Assembly (NCBI GenBank): GCA_016882345.1 | Contig: VGQR01000006.1 | Coordinates: 1 to 19,070 of the forward strand | Source of the DNA: Cyanobacteria bacterium K_DeepCast_35m_m2_023 | GTDB taxonomy: Bacteria; Cyanobacteriota; Cyanobacteriia; PCC-6307; Cyanobiaceae | Direction of reading: 5' to 3' | Length of the DNA: 19,070 nucleotides | Shown here: in pieces, positions 1 through 17,169 of the stretch | Numbering within the stretch: the stretch's first letter is position 1 | How the letters are laid out: each line of letters starts with the position of its first letter | Translations under genes and position numbers: made by a program | The notes under the pieces: model-generated | Database searches by the model: none | Told to the model about the DNA's origin: nothing | Seen by the model: the letters and a program-made list of their open reading frames with translations, nothing else

Positions 1-1
1 T

Positions 2-142
2 GTCGCCGCAGGGGTTGGCTGGAGCGGTTTTTTTGTGCTCAGCACCCTGGCCTCGCTGCCCGCCTTTGCGCTGATGCTGCGGCTCACCCCTTGGCATGGG
101 TCCGGGGTGAGGGGGGCCTTTGATCCCCAGCGCGACACCTGA
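2..142 (+). CDS. C-terminal end of a membrane transporter (AmpG/MFS-like), partial
   Basis: The window opens inside a reading frame that ends at a TGA at 140-142, leaving 46 residues. They begin with a strongly hydrophobic stretch (VGWSGFFVLSTLASLPAFAL) followed by a short basic and polar tail. This looks like the last transmembrane helix and cytoplasmic end of a 12-helix permease. The Gly-Trp-x-x-Phe-Phe pattern followed by a Leu/Ala/Pro-rich helix resembles the C terminus of AmpG-type muropeptide permeases of the major facilitator superfamily. That family call rests on a very short fragment and is tentative. The frame is open from base 2 and fits coding sequence. It converges on rlmN with only 11 bases between the two stop codons. 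Confidence 0.6.
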   Translation, partial: VAAGVGWSGFFVLSTLASLPAFALMLRLTPWHGSGVRGAFDPQRDT

Positions 143-153
143 GCTCCGGGGAT
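123..153. repeat. Inverted repeat between two convergent genes
   Basis: ATCCCC at 123-128 is the exact reverse complement of GGGGAT at 148-153, enclosing 19 bases that include the palindrome GAGCTC (141-146). The right arm sits directly beside the rlmN stop, and the loop contains the stop of the upstream transporter. Its position between converging genes would suit a bidirectional terminator. The stem is only 6 bp, the loop is long and no T tract follows on either strand, so that role is weakly supported. Confidence 0.25.
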
Positions 154-7445
<7,292 letters not shown>

Positions 7446-7539
7446 CGGCTGGAGACCCGCGGCGATCGGGAAAGGTGGGTGAAGAAGTAGCGGCCTTGCC
7501 TAGGAAGCAAACCGCAATCAGGCAGCGATCAGGCGTGCA
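7446..7539 (-). other. rpoB-rpoC1 spacer with a short tandem repeat
   Basis: These 94 bases separate the rpoB stop from the rpoC1 start. The only repeat I see is ATCAGGC at 7517-7523 and again at 7528-7534, an 11-base period just after the rpoB stop. I found no convincing terminator or promoter, so rpoB and rpoC1 are likely cotranscribed. Confidence 0.4.
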
Positions 7540-10500
7540 TCAATCGTCGTCGTAATCAGCGACGCCAAGAGACTCGTAGGTGGGGCGGCTGGGAGTGCTG
7601 CGACGTGGGTTAACGTCCTGCATCAGATCCACCTCGTCACCGTTGTCGGTGTAGACGGCGATGTCAAGGCCCAGGGACTGGAGCTCGCGCATCAGCACCT
7701 TGAACGATTCGGGGGTACCCGGCCTGGGTATTGGCTTGCCTTTGACAATGGCGTTCAGCGCCTCGTTGCGCCCTTGCATGTCGTCAGACTTGACCGTGAG
7801 AAGCTCCTGCAGGGTGTAAGCGGCGCCATAGGCCTCCAGGGCCCAGACTTCCATCTCACCCAGACGCTGGCCGCCCTGTTGCGCCTTGCCGCCCAGGGGC
7901 TGCTGCGTCACCAAGGAGTAGGGGCCAGTGGAGCGGGCGTGGATCTTGTCGTCCACCAGGTGCACCAGCTTGAGGATGTGGGCATAACCCACGGTCACCG
8001 GCTGGTCAAAGGCTTCGCCAGTGCGGCCGTCGATCAGTTGGATCTTGCCGGGATTCTCTGGGTCATAGACCCAGTCCTTGCCGGGCTGCTTGGCAGCTTC
8101 TTCGAGGAAGGCCTGCACGGTCTGCTTCGACTTTTCAGCGCCGTGCATCTCATCAAAGGGCACCACCTTGACGCGGCAGCCCAAATGGGATGAGGCCCAA
8201 CCCATCAGGCACTCGAACACCTGACCCACGTTCATGCGGCTCGGCACCCCCAGGGGGTTGAGCACGATGTCGATGGGGGTGCCGTCGGGCAGGTAGGGCA
8301 TGTCCTCGCGGGGGAGGATGCGGCTGATGATGCCCTTGTTGCCATGGCGGCCGGCCATTTTGTCGCCGACCTGAATCTTGCGGCGCTGGGCCACGTAGAC
8401 CCGCACCACCATGTTGGCGCCGGGTGGCAGCTCGTCACCCTGTTCTCGGGTGTAGATGCGCACGTCGACGACGCGGCCGCGCTCGGTGCTGGGCACCCGC
8501 AGAGAGTTATCGCGCACATCACGGGCTTTCTCACCAAAGATCGCACGCAACAACTTCTCTTCGGGGGGCTGATCTGATTCGCCCTTGGGCGTCACCTTGC
8601 CCACCAAGATGTCACCGCTTTCGACATAGGCGCCGATGCGGATGATGCCCATCTCGTCGAGGTTGCCGAGGCTTTCCTCAGCGACGTTGGGAATTTCGCG
8701 GGTGATCTCTTCGGGACCGAGCTTGGTCTGGCGGGCCTCGATCTCGTACTTCTCGATGTGCACCGAGGTGTAGAGATCGTCGGTCACCAGACGCTCGCTC
8801 ACCAGGATCGCGTCTTCGTAGTTGTAGCCCTCCCAGGGCATGTAGGCTAGCAGGATATTTTGGCCCAGGGCGATTTCACCGCCCTCGCAAGCCGACCCAT
8901 TGGCCAGCACCTGACCGGCGATCACCGGATCACCCTCTTTGACGATGGGGCGCTGATTCAGGCAGGTGTCCTGGTTGGAGCGCTGATACTTCTGCAGGAA
9001 GTGGGTGTGTTCACCACCCTGTTCATCGCGGATGACGATGACCGTGGCATCGACGAAGGTGACAGTGCCATTCACGCGCGTGATCGGCACCATGCCCGAG
9101 TCGCGGGCCACCTGCGTCTCCAGGCCCGTGCCCACCAGAGGACGCTCGGGACGGAGCAGAGGCACAGCCTGACGCTGCATGTTCGAGCCCATCAGGGCGC
9201 GGTTGGCGTCGTCGTGCTCCAGGAAAGGGATCAGCGAGGTCGCGACCGAGATCACCTGCACCGGCGAAAGCTGGACGTAGTCCACCTGTTCGGGCGGCAC
9301 TTTCTCAAAGTCCTGGCGGTAACGCACCGGCACCAGCTCAGCCGTGATGCGGCCCTCGCTGTCTGTGGCCACATCACCCGGGGCAACGCGCGATTCGTCC
9401 TCGAGATCCGCCGACAGATAGATGGGGTTGCCCTGCTTGAGCACGATGCCGTTCTCGACCTTCCAGAAGGGGGTCTCGATGAAGCCATACTCGTTGACGC
9501 GGGCATGGGTCGCCAGCGAACCGATCAGACCGGCATTGGGACCTTCCGGCGTCTCGATCGGGCAAATGCGGCCGTAGTGCGACGGGTGAATGTCGCGCAC
9601 AGCAAAGCCAGCGCGCTCTCGGGTGAGACCGCCAGGGCCCAGGGCGCTGATGCGGCGCTTGTGGGTCAGCTCAGCCAGGGGGTTGGTCTGATCCATGAAC
9701 TGGCTCAGCTGGCTGGAGCCAAAAAACTCCTTGATCGCGGCGACCAGCGGCTTGGGATTGACCAGCTGGGCCGGAGTGAGACTTTCCGTCTCGCCCACCG
9801 TCATGCGCTCTTTGATGATGCGCTCAAGCCGGTTGAGGCCTACGCGCACCTGATTCTGCAAGAGCTCACCAACCGAGCGCACGCGACGATTACCAAGGTG
9901 GTCGATGTCATCGAGGCTGGCTCCGCCGACATCGAGCTCGAGGTTGATCAAATAATCAATCGTGCTCAGCACATCCTCGGGGGTGAGGGTGCGGGTGGCA
10001 TCGGGGATGGTGAGACGCAGCTTCTTGTTGATCTTGTAACGACCAACGCGACCCAGGTCGTAGCGCTTGGGATCAAAAAAGCGGCTGTGCAGCAGGCTCT
10101 GACCACCGCTCACCGAGGGGGGCTCGCCGGGACGCAGCTTCTTGTAAAGCTCGAGCAGGGCCTGATCTTCAGAGGCGATGCCTTCGTCGTTGGCAGCCTC
10201 AATCGACTTCTGGTAGTACTCGGGATGGCGCAGCTTGTCGAGAACGTCGTTGTCAGACAGACCAATGGCCCGCATCAGCACGTGGGCATTGATCTTGCGG
10301 GTCTTGTCAACGCGAACGTGCAGCAGGTCGTTCTTGTCGGTCTCGAACTTGAGCCAGGCACCCCGGTTGGGGATCAGGCTGGCGTTGAAGGTCTTGCGGC
10401 CGTTCTTATCTTGTTCGTCCTTGAAGTAGACGCCAGGCGAACGCACAATCTGGTTGACGATGACGCGTTCGGCGCCGTTGATGATGAACGTGCCCCGCTC

Positions 10501-10830
10501 GGTCATCAGTGGCAGCTCGCCGATGAAGACCTCCTGCTCCTTGATCTCGCCGGTCTCCTTATTGACCAAGCGGCAGGTCACATACATCTGGGACGCGAAG
10601 GTCGCGTCACGGCGCTTTGCCTCTTCGACATCATGGCGTGGGCGCTTGAGGCGGTACTCACTGCCAATGAAGTGCAGTTCAAGCTTGCCGGTGTAATCGG
10701 TGATCGGCGAGAAGCTCTCCAGCTCTTCGATCAGCCCCTTCTCCAGGAACCATTTGAAACTCGCGCGCTGCACCTCCACCAGATCGGGCAGGTAAGTGGC
10801 GGTCTTGGCGACCTGGATCGCGCTGCTCAT
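7540..10830 (-). CDS. rpoB: RNA polymerase beta subunit (RpoB)
   Basis: This 1096-residue protein is of the short cyanobacterial beta length, without the large E. coli lineage inserts. The rifampicin-binding region is at about residues 374-420. It keeps the ancestral residues D380 (FMDQ), H390 (LTHKRR) and S395 (RRISALG), which correspond to E. coli D516, H526 and S531, so no classical resistance substitution is seen there. The active-site segment [15 protein letters not shown] is at 662-676, and [11 protein letters not shown] at 823-833 supplies the conserved basic residues near the catalytic site. The C-terminal [20 protein letters not shown] segment, which packs against beta-prime, is intact, and the protein ends in an acidic YDDD. 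The start is the ATG at 10830. The gene follows tatD after a roughly 209-base untranslated stretch and precedes rpoC1. Confidence 0.98.
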   Translation of the reverse strand: MSSAIQVAKTATYLPDLVEVQRASFKWFLEKGLIEELESFSPITDYTGKLELHFIGSEYRLKRPRHDVEEAKRRDATFASQMYVTCRLVNKETGEIKEQEVFIGELPLMTERGTFIINGAERVIVNQIVRSPGVYFKDEQDKNGRKTFNASLIPNRGAWLKFETDKNDLLHVRVDKTRKINAHVLMRAIGLSDNDVLDKLRHPEYYQKSIEAANDEGIASEDQALLELYKKLRPGEPPSVSGGQSLLHSRFFDPKRYDLGRVGRYKINKKLRLTIPDATRTLTPEDVLSTIDYLINLELDVGGASLDDIDHLGNRRVRSVGELLQNQVRVGLNRLERIIKERMTVGETESLTPAQLVNPKPLVAAIKEFFGSSQLSQFMDQTNPLAELTHKRRISALGPGGLTRERAGFAVRDIHPSHYGRICPIETPEGPNAGLIGSLATHARVNEYGFIETPFWKVENGIVLKQGNPIYLSADLEDESRVAPGDVATDSEGRITAELVPVRYRQDFEKVPPEQVDYVQLSPVQVISVATSLIPFLEHDDANRALMGSNMQRQAVPLLRPERPLVGTGLETQVARDSGMVPITRVNGTVTFVDATVIVIRDEQGGEHTHFLQKYQRSNQDTCLNQRPIVKEGDPVIAGQVLANGSACEGGEIALGQNILLAYMPWEGYNYEDAILVSERLVTDDLYTSVHIEKYEIEARQTKLGPEEITREIPNVAEESLGNLDEMGIIRIGAYVESGDILVGKVTPKGESDQPPEEKLLRAIFGEKARDVRDNSLRVPSTERGRVVDVRIYTREQGDELPPGANMVVRVYVAQRRKIQVGDKMAGRHGNKGIISRILPREDMPYLPDGTPIDIVLNPLGVPSRMNVGQVFECLMGWASSHLGCRVKVVPFDEMHGAEKSKQTVQAFLEEAAKQPGKDWVYDPENPGKIQLIDGRTGEAFDQPVTVGYAHILKLVHLVDDKIHARSTGPYSLVTQQPLGGKAQQGGQRLGEMEVWALEAYGAAYTLQELLTVKSDDMQGRNEALNAIVKGKPIPRPGTPESFKVLMRELQSLGLDIAVYTDNGDEVDLMQDVNPRRSTPSRPTYESLGVADYDDD

Positions 10831-11039
10831 GCGGTGAACCTGCAGGAACGGGTTGTACTGGGTTGTTCAAACTGGCCAGCCGGGACTGGCAACCTGGTGC
10901 TTCGAAGAGCATGCCGACAGGAACTGCCGCTCCACCTCACGGGGGAACGGCGGCCTGCCAGGCCTGTCGCTATCCGAGTCGCATCAAGGCTGCAGGCGTC
11001 GACAACAAGGAGCGCTTCCGCTTCCAGGCCAATAGATCA
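10831..11039 (-). promoter_or_regulatory. rpoB upstream region / long 5' leader
   Basis: This 209-base stretch between tatD and rpoB is the longest noncoding gap in the window. It holds two inverted repeats. One is short and clean (GCCAG 10875-10879 with CTGGC 10886-10890, 6-base loop). The other is longer and imperfect (outer arms GCCGC 10926-10930 and GCGGC 10950-10954, with inner TCC/GGA and CC/GG pairing). Neither is followed by a T tract in the direction of rpoB. The region is a natural site for the main rpo promoter or for control of polymerase synthesis, but no strong -35/-10 pair is evident within it. A short frame starting with ATG at 10912 runs into rpoB out of frame and is probably not a gene. 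Confidence 0.45.
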
Positions 11040-11044
11040 TCATA
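11039..11044 (-). promoter_or_regulatory. Possible -10 element for rpoB
   Basis: On the reverse strand TATGAT (five of six matches to TATAAT) overlaps the tatD stop codon, about 210 bases before the rpoB start. The matching -35 candidate about 16 bases upstream (TTTGGA) is poor. It is the best -10 match I saw near the leader, but it is a guess. Confidence 0.2.
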
Positions 11045-11846
11045 CATTGTGAAGGGTGAGTCCAAACAGTGCAACGGCGTTGCGAGTACTGGTATTGGCC
11101 ACCTGCTCAAGCGACTCACCGCGGAGCTCGGCGACCCGCTCTGCGACAGAAGCCACGTAAGAGGGTTCATTGCGCTTGCCTCGGCGAGGAACCGGGGCGA
11201 GAAACGGGCAGTCGGTCTCAACCAGGTAGCGATCAGCCGGCACCTGACGCACACAGGCGTGAGTGTCCTCAGCTTTCGGGAAGGTGACCACACCGCTGAA
11301 ACTGATGTAGAAGCCCAGCTCCAGAAAGGCTGCCATCTCCACAGGCGTTCCTCCCCAGCAGTGCATCACCCCGCGGGGGCAGAGCCCACGCTCGGCCCGT
11401 TGGCGCAGCAGCTGCAGCATCGGCGCTGCCGCATCACGGCAGTGGACGATCACCGGCAAATCGAGCTCGCAAGCCAAGTCGAGCTGTGGCTCAAGCACGG
11501 CCAGCTGCTCGTCAAGATTGTTGTCGCGAAACAGGTCAAGCCCCAGCTCGCCGATCGCCACGACCCGGGGGTCAGCGGTGGCTGACTCTCGCAGCAGCGC
11601 CTGGGTATCGGGTCGCCAGTGTTGGGTGTCGAGGGGATGAACCCCGACCGAATAACGCAGTTCGTCAAAACGATCGGCGAGAGACCGGATTGCCGGAATC
11701 TCGGATGGCTCGACACAGGCATGAACTAGTGCGACCACACCGGCCTGACGCCAACGTTCGACCACCGCATCGAGGTCCGCATCGAAATTGCGGAACACGA
11801 TGTGGCAGTGAGAATCGATCAGAGGGGGGACGGAAGCTGGCGCCAT
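11040..11846 (-). CDS. tatD: TatD-family metal-dependent hydrolase (putative DNase)
   Basis: This 268-residue protein is a typical TatD TIM-barrel hydrolase of the amidohydrolase superfamily. The N-terminal metal motif D-S-H-C-H gives H13 and H15. Further conserved sites are GVHP (68-71), the GE pair ending at E100 before LGLD, H135 in VIVHCRD, H162 in MHCWGG, and D212 in ETDCPFLAP. All the expected ligands for a two-metal centre are present, so the enzyme should be active. Family members act as Mg-dependent 3'-5' exonucleases or deoxyribonucleases, with roles proposed in DNA repair. The ATG at 11846 is preceded by a weak AGG six bases upstream. It lies 44 bases after rpsT and directly before rpoB. 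I recall tatD next to rpoB in other cyanobacteria, but could not check this. Confidence 0.93.
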   Translation of the reverse strand: MAPASVPPLIDSHCHIVFRNFDADLDAVVERWRQAGVVALVHACVEPSEIPAIRSLADRFDELRYSVGVHPLDTQHWRPDTQALLRESATADPRVVAIGELGLDLFRDNNLDEQLAVLEPQLDLACELDLPVIVHCRDAAAPMLQLLRQRAERGLCPRGVMHCWGGTPVEMAAFLELGFYISFSGVVTFPKAEDTHACVRQVPADRYLVETDCPFLAPVPRRGKRNEPSYVASVAERVAELRGESLEQVANTSTRNAVALFGLTLHNV

Positions 11847-11870
11847 CGATCACCTGCAGGCAGGGTTTAG

Positions 11871-11883
11871 CGCCATACTGGCG
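11871..11883 (-). repeat. Small perfect hairpin between rpsT and tatD
   Basis: CGCCA at 11871-11875 pairs with TGGCG at 11879-11883 around a 3-base loop, 7 bases downstream of the rpsT stop on the reverse strand. No T run follows, so it is more likely an mRNA stability or processing hairpin than a full terminator. Confidence 0.35.
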
Positions 11884-11890
11884 TCAGCGA

Positions 11891-12306
<416 letters not shown>

Positions 12307-13617
12307 ATGGTCGTTTCCCCCAGCGCTGCAACGATCACCTGCCTGAGCGATGGCGTTCAAGCCGCCCAGCGGCTGCAGGCCATCGCCTCGCGCACCAGTG
12401 GTCACCAAATGGCCGAAGCCGCTCGGCGGGTCGACGCAATTCTTGAGCAGGTGGCCCAGAACGGCGATCAGGCTTTGCTGGAGCTGAGCGAGCGCTTTGA
12501 CGGGGTTAGGCCCGAACCGCTGCGCATTCCGAAAGAACGTCTCGCCGCTGCCTGGGAGGCCAGCGATGCCGACCTGCGCCAGGCGCTCCAACTGGCCCAC
12601 CAGAGGATTCTCGACTTCCATCAGCGCCAACTGCCGGTTGACCTACGCCACAACGGGCCCCATGGCGAGCTGCTGGGTCGCCGCTGGCGGCCCGTCGAGA
12701 CAGCGGGCCTCTACGTTCCGGGAGGGAGGGCTGCCTACCCCAGCACCGTGCTGATGAATGCGGTGCCGGCGCAGGTGGCCGGGGTCAAACGTCTGGTCAT
12801 GGTCACGCCTCCAGGGCCCCAGGGTGAACCAAACACCACGGTGATGGCTGCTGCCTACCTCGCCGGCATCGACGAGCTCTATCGGGTGGGTGGCGCCCAG
12901 GCGATCGGTGCCCTGGCTTATGGCACCGAAACGATTCCCCAGGTGGATGTGATCAGCGGTCCAGGGAATCTGTATGTGACCCTGGCGAAGAAAGCGGTCT
13001 ATGGACGGGTGTCCATCGATTCGCTGGCAGGGCCCAGCGAAGTCCTGGTGATTGCCGACGACAGCGCTCGCGCCGACCTGGTGGCCGCGGACCTGCTGGC
13101 CCAAGCCGAACACGACCCCCTGGCAGCAGCCATTCTGCTGACCACCAGCAGCGCCTTGGCAGCGGCTGTACCGCTTGAGATCGAACGGCAACTGGCTGGC
13201 CATCCGCGCGCTGAGATCACCCGTCAGGCCATTACCGATTGGGGTCTGATCGTCATCTGCCGTGACCTGCAGGAGGCGGCATCCCTCAGCGATCGCTTTG
13301 CTCCAGAACATCTGGAACTGATCGTCGACGATCCCGAGCCGCTGGCCGATCAGATCCAGCACGCCGGCGCCATCTTCATGGGACCCCACACCCCCGAGGC
13401 GGTCGGCGATTACCTCGCCGGCCCGAATCACACCCTGCCCACCAGTGGCACGGCTCGCTTTGCCGGTGCACTGAGCGTCGAGACCTTCCTCAGGCACACC
13501 AGCCTGATTCGGTTCAATCGCGAAGCCCTGGCAGCCACGGGGCCAGCCGTGGTCACGCTGGCCGAAAGCGAAGGCCTGCACAGCCACGCCGAATCGGTGC
13601 GCAGGCGGCTGAGCTGA
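12307..13617 (+). CDS. hisD: Histidinol dehydrogenase
   Basis: This 436-residue protein catalyses the last two steps of histidine synthesis, histidinol to histidine with two NAD+ reductions, in the cytosol. The zinc ligands match the E. coli set: Q266 and H269 (AQAEHD), D368 (EAVGDYL) and H427 in the C-terminal LHSHAES. The catalytic acid/base pair is E334-H335 in APEHLEL. The family signature around [20 protein letters not shown] (213-232) and the [11 protein letters not shown] segment (241-251) are intact. The ATG at 12307 gives full family length; there is no visible Shine-Dalgarno sequence. No other his gene is adjacent, which fits the scattered his genes of cyanobacteria. The gene contains the only HIP1 octamer I found (13289-13296). 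Confidence 0.97.
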   Translation: MVVSPSAATITCLSDGVQAAQRLQAIASRTSGHQMAEAARRVDAILEQVAQNGDQALLELSERFDGVRPEPLRIPKERLAAAWEASDADLRQALQLAHQRILDFHQRQLPVDLRHNGPHGELLGRRWRPVETAGLYVPGGRAAYPSTVLMNAVPAQVAGVKRLVMVTPPGPQGEPNTTVMAAAYLAGIDELYRVGGAQAIGALAYGTETIPQVDVISGPGNLYVTLAKKAVYGRVSIDSLAGPSEVLVIADDSARADLVAADLLAQAEHDPLAAAILLTTSSALAAAVPLEIERQLAGHPRAEITRQAITDWGLIVICRDLQEAASLSDRFAPEHLELIVDDPEPLADQIQHAGAIFMGPHTPEAVGDYLAGPNHTLPTSGTARFAGALSVETFLRHTSLIRFNREALAATGPAVVTLAESEGLHSHAESVRRRLS

Positions 13618-13637
13618 CCTTCACGACGCCCGGCACA

Positions 13638-13647
13638 GCTGATCAGC
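13638..13647. repeat. 10-bp palindrome at the hisD/rpiA junction
   Basis: GCTGATCAGC is a perfect palindrome covering the rpiA stop codon, in the 25-base gap between the convergent hisD and rpiA genes. It has no loop and no T tract, so a terminator function is doubtful. Confidence 0.3.
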
Positions 13648-14356
13648 GCTTGACCAGATCGCGCACACCAGCCACGCCACCGGTGATCTCACCGACCAGC
13701 ACCTGATCGGTGAGATTCACGAACAGACCGTTTTCGAGCACGCCGGGCAGGTTGTTGATGTCCTTCTCAAGAGCGGCGGGATGTCCGATCCCACCGGCAA
13801 ACCTCACATCGAGCACCAAATTGCCCTGATCGGTGACCACCGGCCCCGCCTTCTTGACCGCCATGCGCAACTGGGCATCACCGCCCATCTCGCTGAGCTG
13901 GCCCTTGACCTGACGCCAGGCCCCGGGAAGCACCTCCACCGGCAGCAGAAAGCCAAGATTGAGCGTCTCGACCAGCTTGGTGGAATCCACCACCACGACG
14001 AAACGCTTGGCACGGACAGCGACCAGTTTCTCTTGCACATGGCAAGCGCCGCCCCCTTTAATCAACTGAAACGAGGGGTCGACCTCATCAGCCCCATCGA
14101 TCGCCAGATCGATGCGGTCCACAGCGTTGAGGCTTTGCAGAGGGATGCCCAGTTCAGCTGCGAGCACTTCACCCTGGAACGAGGTGGTGACCCCGACGAT
14201 GTCGGTAAATTGGCCCCGCTGCAATTTGGCGCCCAGGGCCTGGATCATCAAGGCTGCCGTGGATCCGGATCCCAGGCCCACGACCATGCCGCTCTGGATC
14301 TGCTCGGTCGCGGCCTGAGCGACCGCCTGCTTCATCTGGTCCTGGAGATCGGCCAT
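13643..14356 (-). CDS. rpiA: Ribose-5-phosphate isomerase A
   Basis: This 237-residue protein interconverts ribose 5-phosphate and ribulose 5-phosphate, serving both the Calvin cycle and the pentose phosphate pathway. The phosphate-binding loop GLGSGSTAA is at 27-35. The active site is conserved: D87 and D90 in DGADEVD, K100 in LIKGGGA, and the general base E109. These match E. coli D81, D84, K94 and E103 with a constant offset of six. The segment after K100 reads [10 protein letters not shown], rather than the more common GGGxALLREK, a small divergence that leaves the catalytic residues intact. The start is the ATG at 14356, 47 bases after htrA on the same strand, so cotranscription with htrA and the phosphoesterase is likely. 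Confidence 0.96.
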   Translation of the reverse strand: MADLQDQMKQAVAQAATEQIQSGMVVGLGSGSTAALMIQALGAKLQRGQFTDIVGVTTSFQGEVLAAELGIPLQSLNAVDRIDLAIDGADEVDPSFQLIKGGGACHVQEKLVAVRAKRFVVVVDSTKLVETLNLGFLLPVEVLPGAWRQVKGQLSEMGGDAQLRMAVKKAGPVVTDQGNLVLDVRFAGGIGHPAALEKDINNLPGVLENGLFVNLTDQVLVGEITGGVAGVRDLVKR

Positions 14357-14403
14357 CGCGCTTGATTCGGGTTTGCGACCGTAGCAAGCCTTGCCAACGG
14401 CCG

Positions 14404-16351
<1,948 letters not shown>

Positions 16352-16383
16352 CCACTTAAGTTGCAGTGTTTCGCTTGTGGGCC
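16352..16383. promoter_or_regulatory. Very short divergent spacer with ACTTAAGT palindrome
   Basis: Only 32 bases separate the phosphoesterase ATG from the ATG of the small + strand gene. They include a perfect 8-bp palindrome, ACTTAAGT (16354-16361), the most AT-rich spot locally. Promoters for both operons must overlap here or extend into the opposing genes. No consensus -35/-10 pair is clear. Confidence 0.3.
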
Positions 16384-16671
16384 ATGGCCAGCATCCCTCC
16401 CGGCAGCCGTCAGCGCTGCAGCCTCTGCCAGGTCAAGATCCAGGGCATGGTGGGTGGCAATGACCTGGTGCATTTCAGCCGTGGCGGACCAGGAACCCGC
16501 TCCAAGCTCTGGGCGCGGGTGTGTCAATTTCTGAACAGTGATGAGCAAAAGCTGCAGTGTCTCAACCAGGACCCCGCGTTGCGCGGAGCCATACAGCCGG
16601 GGGATGCCTTTGACGAAGCACCCCTGATCAACCTGCCCATCCCCGGAGCCGATGCCGGTCCGACCCCATGA
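16384..16671 (+). CDS. Small cysteine-containing protein of unknown function heading the rimP operon
   Basis: I do not recognise this 95-residue soluble protein. It has four Cys: C12 and C15 as a Cys-x2-Cys pair (RCSLC), C47 (ARVCQF) and C59 (LQCLN). This could be a metal site, but the wide spacing is not a textbook zinc finger. The central part is basic with a Gly-rich turn (SRGGPGTRSKLWARVC). The C-terminal third is acidic, Pro-rich and probably disordered. There is no signal peptide or membrane helix. Its TGA overlaps the rimP ATG as ATGA, strong evidence of a real, coupled gene with a role possibly tied to ribosome maturation or transcription. The start chosen is the ATG at 16384; an in-frame GTG at 16366 would add six residues. 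Confidence 0.75.
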   Translation: MASIPPGSRQRCSLCQVKIQGMVGGNDLVHFSRGGPGTRSKLWARVCQFLNSDEQKLQCLNQDPALRGAIQPGDAFDEAPLINLPIPGADAGPTP

Positions 16672-17141
16672 GCCAGCCAGTGAACGCTGAACTGGAGCCC
16701 TTGCTGCGATCGGTCCTGGCGCCGCTCGGGTTCAGCCTTCAAGGGGTGCAGCTGCAAAGCCATCGCATCCCCCTCACCCTGCAAGTGCTCGTGCAGCGCT
16801 CCGATGGGGCTGACATCAGTCTCGATGAGTGCGCCAGCCTTAGTGCTCCCCTTGGGGATGCACTGGAAGCCGCCGAAGTGGTGCCGAGCGCGTATGTTTT
16901 GGAGATCAGCAGCCCTGGAATTGGCGAAGAGCTGCACAGCGATCGTGACTTCCGCAGCTTTCGTGGATTCCCGGTCGCCGTCATGCATCGCGATCCCAAG
17001 GGGGCTGAGCAGCGAAGCGAAGGGCTTCTGCTGGGGCGGGACGACGACGCCGTACAACTCAACATGCGCGGACGCAGCAAACACATCATGCGCAGCACCG
17101 TGATCAGCGTCAGCCTGATCACACCCAAGTCAGACAACTGA
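16668..17141 (+). CDS. rimP: Ribosome maturation factor RimP
   Basis: This 157-residue protein has RimP length and its core signature: VLEISSPGIGEELHSDRDFR (81-100) followed by FRGFPVAV. RimP binds the 30S subunit and helps late assembly of the 16S 3' domain. The N-terminal alpha/beta domain (about 1-88) and the C-terminal SH3-like beta barrel (about 92-155) are both complete. The start ATG overlaps the preceding stop as ATGA. nusA follows after 28 bases, the usual bacterial rimP-nusA arrangement. The last codons and stop form part of a 12-bp direct repeat. Confidence 0.95.
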   Translation: MSQPVNAELEPLLRSVLAPLGFSLQGVQLQSHRIPLTLQVLVQRSDGADISLDECASLSAPLGDALEAAEVVPSAYVLEISSPGIGEELHSDRDFRSFRGFPVAVMHRDPKGAEQRSEGLLLGRDDDAVQLNMRGRSKHIMRSTVISVSLITPKSDN

Positions 17142-17163
17142 ATCACCACAAAACTGAATCACC
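17136..17163 (+). repeat. 12-bp direct repeat spanning the rimP stop and the rimP-nusA spacer
   Basis: AACTGAATCACC occurs exactly at 17136-17147 and again at 17152-17163, a 16-base period with four bases between copies. The first copy contains the rimP stop codon (TGA 17139-17141). The second ends six bases before the nusA ATG at 17170. It looks like a local duplication. Confidence 0.7.
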
Positions 17164-17169
17164 CCTGCC

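Noticed and set aside
10679..10912. Possible 77-residue upstream frame before rpoB on the - strand
   Set aside because: Most of it overlaps rpoB out of frame; only the first 27 codons lie in the leader, and no Shine-Dalgarno sequence or family resemblance is visible.
8860..11052. 730-residue open frame on the + strand opposite rpoB and its leader
   Set aside because: It mirrors rpoB codon by codon, its sequence has no recognisable domain, and long antisense frames are expected opposite GC-rich genes.
13289..13296. HIP1 octamer GCGATCGC
   Set aside because: Only one copy was found by eye in 19 kb, which does not exceed chance clearly, so it is not evidence of HIP1 enrichment.
13618..13642. 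Bidirectional terminator between hisD and rpiA
   Set aside because: The 25-base gap and adjacent 10-bp palindrome have no loop and no T tract, so a terminator cannot be supported.
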